This document shows, piece by piece, positions 34,678 through 40,389 of a stretch of DNA of 40,389 nucleotides (position 1 is the stretch's first letter; the number at the start of each line of letters is the position of its first letter). A program made the position numbers and the translations under genes. The notes under the pieces were generated by a model. It did not search any database, had not been told where the DNA came from, and saw nothing but the letters and a program-made list of their open reading frames with translations. Source of the stretch: Calothrix sp. MO_192.B10 (GTDB lineage Bacteria > Cyanobacteriota > Cyanobacteriia > Cyanobacteriales > Nostocaceae); the NCBI GenBank assembly GCA_030065055.1, contig JASJDS010000067.1, forward strand, positions 1 to 40,389, given 5' to 3'.

Positions 34678-35877
34678 TTAATGAATCGGTGTTCTAGAGA
34701 TTGACTTTTTCTTCCTCGATAATACTCCTGCTCCCACAACTAAACCTAAACCGAATATGGTGGAAGGTTCAGGAACAGATTGAGAATCAAGCTTCGCAAT
34801 CCATGCCTCTGTATTCCCATTCGGGTTCACTCCAAAACCAACGATAGTCGAGCCGTCATCTGAGATGCCAGTGGCTTCCCTTAAAGTCCAACCAGTTAAG
34901 TCAAGACCAAAGTCAGTAACTAAAACATCCTCAAGTGAACGGATTCCATTAGCGCTATCCCAAATAAATGCTTCAACACCATTAGCAGCGCCACTACTAC
35001 CTCCAACAACAATAGAACCATTACCAGATACAGCCCTAGCAAAACTAGTGAAACCAGCACCAGGAAGGTCTCCTAATCCTTGCATTCCATTAGTGCTATC
35101 CCAAATAAATGCTTCAACACCATTAGCTGTATTAGTTGTTCCTACAACTGTAGAACCATCAGCAGATATTGCACTCTCATTAGTAAAACCACCACCCTGT
35201 AAAATTCCTAAACCTTGCATTCCATTAGTGCTATCCCAAATAAAATATTCATTCCCACTAGCACTATTGCTGATTCCAACGATAGTAGAACCATCCGCAG
35301 ATACACTCTGAGCAACGCCAATAACAAGACCACCAGGAAGATCTCCTATGCTTTGCATTCCATTAGTGCTATCCCAAATAAATGCTTCTTGGTCAAAAGG
35401 ACCATTATTACTGATTCCCACAACAGTAGAGCCATCAGCAGATATACCTTTAGCATTACTTAAGAAACTAAAGGTTCCAGCACCAGGGAGGTTTCCTAAG
35501 CCCTGCATTCCATTAGCGCTATCCCAAATAAATGCTTCAATACCATTAGGACCAGCACCTCGTCCAACGACAGTAGAACCATCAGCAGATACACCATTGG
35601 CAGCACTATTAAATCCAGCACTGGGTAGGTCTCCTAAGCCTTGTATTCCGTTAGTGCTATCCCAAATAAATGCTTCAGTACCATTAGCACTACTACTTCG
35701 TCCAACAACAGTAGAACCATCAGCAGACACATCACTAGCAGAACTAAAGAAAACATTGCCAGGGAGGTCTCCTAATCCCCTAAAAGATGCAGCGTCAGCC
35801 ACACTAGCACTACTTAAGTTCCACAGGGCAGCACTAGCAGTTGCAGTAATAATTTTTAAGAGAATATTTTTAGTCAT
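34678..35877 (-). CDS. HAF-repeat exported protein with PEP-CTERM sorting signal
   Basis: This 399-aa secreted protein has a Sec signal peptide (1-29, ending VADAASFRG), seven or so imperfect repeats of about 45 residues (GLGDLPG...SADGSTVVG...EAFIWDSTNGMQ), and a C-terminal PEP-CTERM region: VPEPSTIFGLGLVVGAG followed by the basic RKKKS. In cyanobacteria such proteins are thought to be sorted to the cell surface. The DNA encoding the repeats is itself a tandem array, so open frames appear on the other strand. Exact 40-bp inverted repeats lie on both sides. The HAF repeat family has no established biochemical role. Confidence 0.9.
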   Translation of the reverse strand: MTKNILLKIITATASAALWNLSSASVADAASFRGLGDLPGNVFFSSASDVSADGSTVVGRSSSANGTEAFIWDSTNGIQGLGDLPSAGFNSAANGVSADGSTVVGRGAGPNGIEAFIWDSANGMQGLGNLPGAGTFSFLSNAKGISADGSTVVGISNNGPFDQEAFIWDSTNGMQSIGDLPGGLVIGVAQSVSADGSTIVGISNSASGNEYFIWDSTNGMQGLGILQGGGFTNESAISADGSTVVGTTNTANGVEAFIWDSTNGMQGLGDLPGAGFTSFARAVSGNGSIVVGGSSGAANGVEAFIWDSANGIRSLEDVLVTDFGLDLTGWTLREATGISDDGSTIVGFGVNPNGNTEAWIAKLDSQSVPEPSTIFGLGLVVGAGVLSRKKKSISRTPIH

Positions 35878-36319
35878 TATGAATTTTTATTTCTAATTTA
35901 TGCATTCTTATCCCCGTGTTAATCCAATATTAGTTACAGCAGCAAGGGATAAATTGATACTTTCACAGAAGCTTTCAAAACTGACATCTAATCAATATAT
36001 TTACTGAAACAAAAGATACTATTTTTTGTTTTGTTCTCAGTAATAATACTTCACAAATCAACCTGATTGGAGTAGTGTTACCGGAAATCGCCGTAAACGC
36101 AATAGATAACTGCCTATGCAAAAATATTTATGTCATTGCGTTCGCGTTAGCGTGCGCGAAGCGCTTACGAAGTTAAGCAATCCCAAACCCCTGCGATTGC
36201 TACTCTTCGAGAAGCCACTTCGTGTCTACGTTTCGCTTCGCTGCACTCGCAATGACAATATACAATTAATTTTGCATGAGTACTTATCTCAAACGGGAAA
36301 GAAAATTTTTTCCACCCAT
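35878..36319. other. Spacer with second arm of the 40-bp inverted repeat
   Basis: No gene was found. A GC-rich interspersed repeat (about 36131-36165, GCGTTCGCGTTAGCGTGCGCGAAGCGC) precedes the inverted-repeat arm at 36195-36234. The first 150 bp, next to the HAF gene start, are AT-rich and may hold its promoter. Confidence 0.5.
36195..36234 (-). repeat. 40-bp inverted repeat, arm 2
   Basis: Exact reverse complement of 34518-34557. The two arms are 1637 bp apart and enclose only the HAF/PEP-CTERM gene. Confidence 0.9.
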
Positions 36320-39300
36320 CTACTTGTTATGGGCTCCCAAGGCTAACAGGGTTGATTTTTGAGCCTCTGTCAACCCTGTTACTCCAGAAATATTCATTTT
36401 TTCGTAAAGCCACTCTGCTCTTAAAGTTTGAATACATTCTTTGGTTTGTACATCCCAAACTTTAATTGCAGCATTGCCATCACCACTGACTAGGATGTTA
36501 CCTTGGCTATTAAAGGCGAGGGATAAAACCCAAGTATTATTTTGTTCCAGGGTAGCAATACAACAGCCTCGCATCACATCCCAAAGTTTAACAGTACCGT
36601 CGCTGCTACAACTGGCAAGGATACTACCATCTGGACTAAAGGTAATGCCTAAAATCCAATCTTCATGGGCTGGGAGTATATGCATACACTCACCATTATT
36701 TATATCCCAAAGACGAATGGTGCGATCGCTACTACTACCTGTTGCTAAAATATTACCATCTGGGCTAAAAGTAACTCGCCAAGCTAAGATACTGTGTCCT
36801 TTGAGGGAAAGATGGCATTGCTGGGTAGCAATATCCCAAATTCTCACGGTGTCGTCAAAACTCCCCACAGCCAGCTTTTTACCATCGGGGCTAAATGCAA
36901 CTGACATGGCAAAGTGTTCGGGGATGGTGGCTATGAGTTGATATGTTGCTATATCCCATAATTTCACAGTCCGGTCATAGCTGCTACTGGCTAATAGGCT
37001 ACCATCTGGGCTAAATGCTAAACCCGTTACCATTCCCTGGTGTGCTGGGATAATTTTGATACATTCACCACTGCTCACATTCCAAACACGAATGGTTTTA
37101 TCAGCACTACCACTGACTAATTTCAAACCATCAGGACTAAATGCTACAGCAAATATATAATCAGTATGTCCACTGAGAGATGTGACATTGGATGTATCTA
37201 AATTCCAGAGTCTGACTATTTTGTCTGCACTACCACTGGCGACAATGCCGGAATTATTGATGGAGACGGAACCAATCCAATTTAACCGTGCTTTTAAGGT
37301 TCTGATGCACTCGCTGTTGCGGACATCCCATAATTTAATTGAGAAATCATCACTACTACTGGCAAGTATATTTCCTTGGGGATGAGATGCGATCGCTTGT
37401 ACGGAATTAGTATGTCCTTGCCATGTTTTAATACATTTGCCACTGGTAATATCCCAGATGTTAATAGTACCATCAACATGGCAGCTAGCAAGATTATCAT
37501 CATGCAAAAATGCGATCGCTAATATGCCTCCTCCTTGATTTTCTAATACACCTAGGCATCTCCCTTGCTGGAGATCCCACAGCCTCACTGTTCCGTCGAG
37601 ACTACAACTTGCTAGTAATCCTTCGGAGTTGAAAGTAACTCCTTTTACCCATCCATTATGTTGCGAAAATGTTTCCAAACAATCTCCCGTAGCTAAATCC
37701 CATATCCTCACAGTTTGGTCATCGCTACCACTGGCAAGAATATTAGGTAAATTGGGAGACAGAGCTACAGACCAAATTCCCTTACTATGTTCGGTGAATA
37801 CTTGGGTACATTTTCCCAGACGCAAATCCCAAACTCTAATGGTACAGTCTGCACCACTACTAATTAATCTTTGTTCGTCAGGGGTAAATACACAAGAGTA
37901 AACGCTACCTCTGTGGCCGTGTAAAATATTGAGACACTGACCCGTAGCTGTATCCCATAATTTAATTGTTTCATCTTGGGAGCAACTAGCAAGGATGTTA
38001 CCAGTGAGGCTAAAAGCAAGACACCACACAGAAGTTGGGTGTTCTTGATGGCTAATTAACAGTTGACCTGTGGCAACATTCCAACTATTAATTTTACCGT
38101 CTGAGTGACCTGTCACCACAATTTTACCATTGGGAGAGAATGCCGCAGACATGGCAATGGCAAAGGTTTTCGCAAATACAGATTTGGATAAATCTGCATG
38201 GGCAAAGTTAACCTCTCTCAATGGGGTATTTTGCAGATATGCTTGCCAGATAGTTAAATGGGAGAAATCATAACCCCTTAAGTCGGTTTTGAGTTGGCAT
38301 AGGAGGTTGAGAATGTTGCCAGCAGTATATCCTGGTTCTTGGTCAGGAGGGGTGTTTCTATGTTGTAGTTGATGTAGAATTTCTTGTAATTGGGTTTGAA
38401 TGGCTGGTTTGGTGCGTAAGTTTACCAATAGTTGGTCAATTAGAGGTTGGATAATTAATTTTGTTTGGGTAACTCTGATGTAATCTTTGGCTGTTGCTTG
38501 CATCAGAGCATAGTTGTTGAAGATGGAATTGGCTGACAACTTGCCATTAGTTATTTCCTCACATACCCCCTCAATTAATTGCTCGGTGACATATTCCATC
38601 ACTACGGGTTGGAGGGTGAATTGGATGGGAGAATTGGTTAGGGATTGCTTTTCAATTAAATTACGTCTAACTAGGGAGTCTAAAGCCTCCAATAGTTTCA
38701 TGGAAAATATGGGCAATACCAAATCATCCCGTAAATTGGTGAGGGAAATTGGTTCGCGGTTAATTGCCAACCAATACATCAGGTCTTTTTCTAGGGCAGA
38801 TAAACGATGAAATTGCTGAGAAATTAAGTCGTAAATACTACCAAATACCTTAGTTCCTTGGGCGAGAAATTCTTGAATATCCCCAGCAAACAATTCTTTA
38901 ATAGTTGTGGCGACAATCTTGATGGCGAGGGGATTACCACCGTAGTGTTGAATTAACTGCTGCCAAGCTGTATGATCATGATTATCAAAGCTTTTAGTTT
39001 GAATTAGTTCTAAAGCTGCGATCGCATTTAATCCCGATAGTTGTAATGAGCGTACTGGTAAGGTTTCACCCTCCATCGCCGCAATTTCCGGAGGTTTTTC
39101 CCGACTGGTTATGACTATAGAACTTTGATGGGTAGTTTCCCCTAATTGCTGCCATAATTGCCCGTAATCTTCGTAACCAACCTGGTAATGTCCCGATTGC
39201 TCCCCAGTAGCTAAAATGGATTCCGCATTATCTAGTATGATTAAACAACGATGCGATCGCAAATGGGCAATGAGTTGGGAAATACTATCCCCAATATTTG

Positions 39301-40027
39301 CGGATAGGTTGAGGGGTTGACCATTAGCAAAGAAGTATAACAAATTGGTGAGTAATTCTTGGAGAGTGGGGTTATTGCGGAGACTGCGCCAAACGACAAA
39401 CTCAAACTGATTTTGAATTTGCTCTGCTAATTTCACAGATAGGGAAGTTTTGCCAATTCCTCCCATGCCCAATACTGTGACAATTCGACAATTATCCTCA
39501 ACTATCCAACTCCCTAACTTTGCAAGTTCTTCCCTGCGTCCAAAAAAAATTGTCACATCAACCGCTTCACCCCAGTCGGTGAGGGGATGAGGGGAGGAGG
39601 GGAGGAGTAGGGGCGGGGTTTCCCCGCCCGGAGTGAGGGAGTGAGGGAGTGAGGGAGTGAGGGAGTGATGGGGTGATGGGGTGATGGGATGATGGGGTGA
39701 TGAGGTGATGGGAAAAAATTTGTCTTCTTGTTTCCTTGGTTCCCCCTGCTCGCCGCTCCCTGGTCTTTTATAATCATTAGTAGTTAAATCTAACCCAAAA
39801 GCTCGGAAAAAATATGCCAAGGTTTGCTTATCAACCCCCTCTTCACAAGCCAAAACCTTCGACACAGTAAAAGGTGCTAACTGAGTGCGATCGCTTAATT
39901 CTTCCAGGGTAAACCTAGCTCCATCATTATCCAACATTTCTGCTTCATGTCTAGCCTGTTGCAGCTTTTTTAACCCTATCTGAGTCAGAATTACACCGCG
40001 TTTACGTCTTTGCTTTTGCCTTGACAT
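36320..40027 (-). CDS. STAND NTPase: HTH, NB-ARC and 14 WD40 repeats
   Basis: This 1235-aa signalling protein has an N-terminal helix-turn-helix-like domain (about 38-82, [20 protein letters not shown]). A low-complexity Pro/His/Ser linker (108-150) follows. The NB-ARC NTPase (about 158-450) has Walker [10 protein letters not shown] (187-195) and Walker B in [10 protein letters not shown] helical region comes next, and from about 640 to 1215 there are fourteen WD40 repeats, each ending in a form of LWD, enough for two seven-bladed propellers. STAND proteins switch on NTP binding and oligomerise when a ligand is sensed; several bacterial members are antiphage sensors and others are regulators. 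No effector domain other than the HTH-like domain is seen. The linker is encoded by spacer-type repeats in frame. Confidence 0.9.
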   Translation of the reverse strand: MSRQKQRRKRGVILTQIGLKKLQQARHEAEMLDNDGARFTLEELSDRTQLAPFTVSKVLACEEGVDKQTLAYFFRAFGLDLTTNDYKRPGSGEQGEPRKQEDKFFPITSSPHHPITPSPHHSLTPSLPHSLTPGGETPPLLLPSSPHPLTDWGEAVDVTIFFGRREELAKLGSWIVEDNCRIVTVLGMGGIGKTSLSVKLAEQIQNQFEFVVWRSLRNNPTLQELLTNLLYFFANGQPLNLSANIGDSISQLIAHLRSHRCLIILDNAESILATGEQSGHYQVGYEDYGQLWQQLGETTHQSSIVITSREKPPEIAAMEGETLPVRSLQLSGLNAIAALELIQTKSFDNHDHTAWQQLIQHYGGNPLAIKIVATTIKELFAGDIQEFLAQGTKVFGSIYDLISQQFHRLSALEKDLMYWLAINREPISLTNLRDDLVLPIFSMKLLEALDSLVRRNLIEKQSLTNSPIQFTLQPVVMEYVTEQLIEGVCEEITNGKLSANSIFNNYALMQATAKDYIRVTQTKLIIQPLIDQLLVNLRTKPAIQTQLQEILHQLQHRNTPPDQEPGYTAGNILNLLCQLKTDLRGYDFSHLTIWQAYLQNTPLREVNFAHADLSKSVFAKTFAIAMSAAFSPNGKIVVTGHSDGKINSWNVATGQLLISHQEHPTSVWCLAFSLTGNILASCSQDETIKLWDTATGQCLNILHGHRGSVYSCVFTPDEQRLISSGADCTIRVWDLRLGKCTQVFTEHSKGIWSVALSPNLPNILASGSDDQTVRIWDLATGDCLETFSQHNGWVKGVTFNSEGLLASCSLDGTVRLWDLQQGRCLGVLENQGGGILAIAFLHDDNLASCHVDGTINIWDITSGKCIKTWQGHTNSVQAIASHPQGNILASSSDDFSIKLWDVRNSECIRTLKARLNWIGSVSINNSGIVASGSADKIVRLWNLDTSNVTSLSGHTDYIFAVAFSPDGLKLVSGSADKTIRVWNVSSGECIKIIPAHQGMVTGLAFSPDGSLLASSSYDRTVKLWDIATYQLIATIPEHFAMSVAFSPDGKKLAVGSFDDTVRIWDIATQQCHLSLKGHSILAWRVTFSPDGNILATGSSSDRTIRLWDINNGECMHILPAHEDWILGITFSPDGSILASCSSDGTVKLWDVMRGCCIATLEQNNTWVLSLAFNSQGNILVSGDGNAAIKVWDVQTKECIQTLRAEWLYEKMNISGVTGLTEAQKSTLLALGAHNK
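39578..39706 (-). repeat. In-frame tandem repeat within the STAND gene
   Basis: GTGAGGGA and GGTGATGG units repeat through 39633-39705, next to the GC-rich palindromic block copy 2 (39604-39639). In the coding frame they give [20 protein letters not shown] and similar residues. The units are not multiples of three (mostly 8 bp), yet the frame stays open. Confidence 0.85.
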
Positions 40028-40146
40028 TTTTTGTGGTTGACGGTTGTTAGTTGTTAGTTGTTAGTTGTTAGTTGTTAGTTGTTAGTTGGTGGTTGATGGA
40101 TAGCTATGGATATTTTGGTATTGCTGAATCAGAGTATGAATTTACT
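40028..40146. other. Upstream region of the STAND gene with heptamers
   Basis: About seven GTTGTTA units (40042-40096) begin 15 bp upstream of the STAND start codon, so the leader of that mRNA is repeat DNA with no Shine-Dalgarno. Confidence 0.6.
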
Positions 40147-40238
40147 AGGACTTACGCACTCGTTACGAGAAGTTAGGTGTTTGGGATTGCTTCCTTGCGT
40201 CGCAATGACTGTGTTTACGTTGTCCGTGCGTAAGTCCT
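40147..40238. repeat. 92-bp inverted-repeat element (MITE-like)
   Basis: AGGACTTACGCAC (40147-40159) and GTGCGTAAGTCCT (40226-40238) are perfect 13-bp terminal inverted repeats. The interior holds a 30-nt repeat (40180-40209) also found at 11306-11335. Size and ends suit a small non-autonomous element. Confidence 0.65.
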
Positions 40239-40253
40239 GTTTACATTTTCATT

Positions 40254-40282
40254 GACACTCTCCCGGCTGGAAGCGCGGGAGA
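40254..40282 (-). other. Right-end hairpin of tnpB element
   Basis: On the minus strand CTCCCG (76-81 side, 40276-40281) pairs with CGGGAG (40260-40265), extended by one A/T pair, and is followed by AGTGTCAAT. This mirrors the right-end signal at 5-34 and follows the tnpB stop codon by 11 bases. Confidence 0.6.
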
Positions 40283-40292
40283 TTCTACCAGC

Positions 40293-40389
40293 TTAGGCTA
40301 GATTGGCTGATATATCTTCAAACAGCTCTAGCTGTCTAGCCGAGTTTCCAGGCACCCGCCGTTTGCTCTTACGAGCGGCGCGTCTCCTT
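40293..40389 (-). CDS. tnpB: tnpB (IS200/IS605 family), C-terminal end, cut by window edge
   Basis: The frame entering at the right edge encodes 31 residues ending KRRVPGNSARQLELFEDISA and then NLA before a TAA at 40293-40295. The basic stretch followed by PGN...QL.LFED is the usual tail of TnpB proteins. The rest lies outside the window, so completeness and catalytic residues cannot be judged. The right-end hairpin follows directly. Confidence 0.65.
   Translation of the reverse strand, partial: RRRAARKSKRRVPGNSARQLELFEDISANLA

Noticed and set aside
34865-35896. Long plus-strand frames opposite the HAF gene
   Set aside because: The repeated DNA of the HAF gene leaves the opposite strand open; the products are repeats of LVLSQINASTP with no independent support.

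Overview
The window looks like chromosome of a filamentous, probably heterocyst-forming cyanobacterium (Nostocales). The evidence is the HIP1 octamer GCGATCGC scattered throughout (e.g. 893-900, 1655-1662, 6396-6403), heptanucleotide tandem repeats in nearly every spacer, an ndhA-ndhI-ndhG-ndhE cluster followed by NAD kinase, COG0523 genes beside zinc-enzyme paralogues, a PEP-CTERM/HAF-repeat exported protein and a large STAND/WD40 protein. The species cannot be named from the sequence alone.

Layout. (1) 1-555: relic of an IS200/IS605-type tnpB with its right-end hairpin at the very edge. (2) 1037-6655: a zinc-limitation cluster. hisI has a near-consensus Zur box at 1037-1051. A minus-strand operon thrS - orf88 - folE - G-domain-only COG0523 diverges from a full-length COG0523 GTPase, with a second Zur-type palindrome at 5566-5580 in the shared promoter. 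(3) 7152-22333: a DNA-modification/defence island. It holds dndB (minus), dndC and dndD (plus), a Uma2-type nuclease (plus), then convergent a 1343-aa Eco57I-like methyltransferase with an AlbA_2 tail and a 1135-aa PLD-SNF2/DEAD helicase (both minus). dndE, dndA and the dndFGH restriction genes are not seen. A series of hairpins fills the helicase-methyltransferase spacer. The 3' end of a tRNA-Leu(UAG) gene faces the island. (4) 22660-28481: housekeeping genes alr, HNH endonuclease, DHH phosphoesterase, sixA-like phosphatase and gltA. (5) 29069-33109: the ndhAIGE cluster and nadK. (6) 33634-40027: a small exported protein, the HAF/PEP-CTERM protein enclosed by exact 40-bp inverted repeats, and the WD40 STAND protein, which has spacer-type repeats expanded in frame. 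(7) 40147-40389: a 92-bp inverted-repeat element and the 3' end of a second tnpB element running off the window.

How it works together. The left cluster reads as a set of spare copies of zinc-dependent enzymes (ThrRS, GTP cyclohydrolase I, HisI) plus COG0523 metallochaperones that Zur would derepress under zinc limitation. The island combines phosphorothioation genes (DndC sulfur chemistry, DndD ATPase, DndB regulator) with a methyltransferase-helicase pair that could replace the missing restriction module. That functional link is inference from co-location only. The most promising candidate for an undescribed system is this dndBCD plus methyltransferase-AlbA plus PLD-helicase arrangement, together with the hairpin array inside it.
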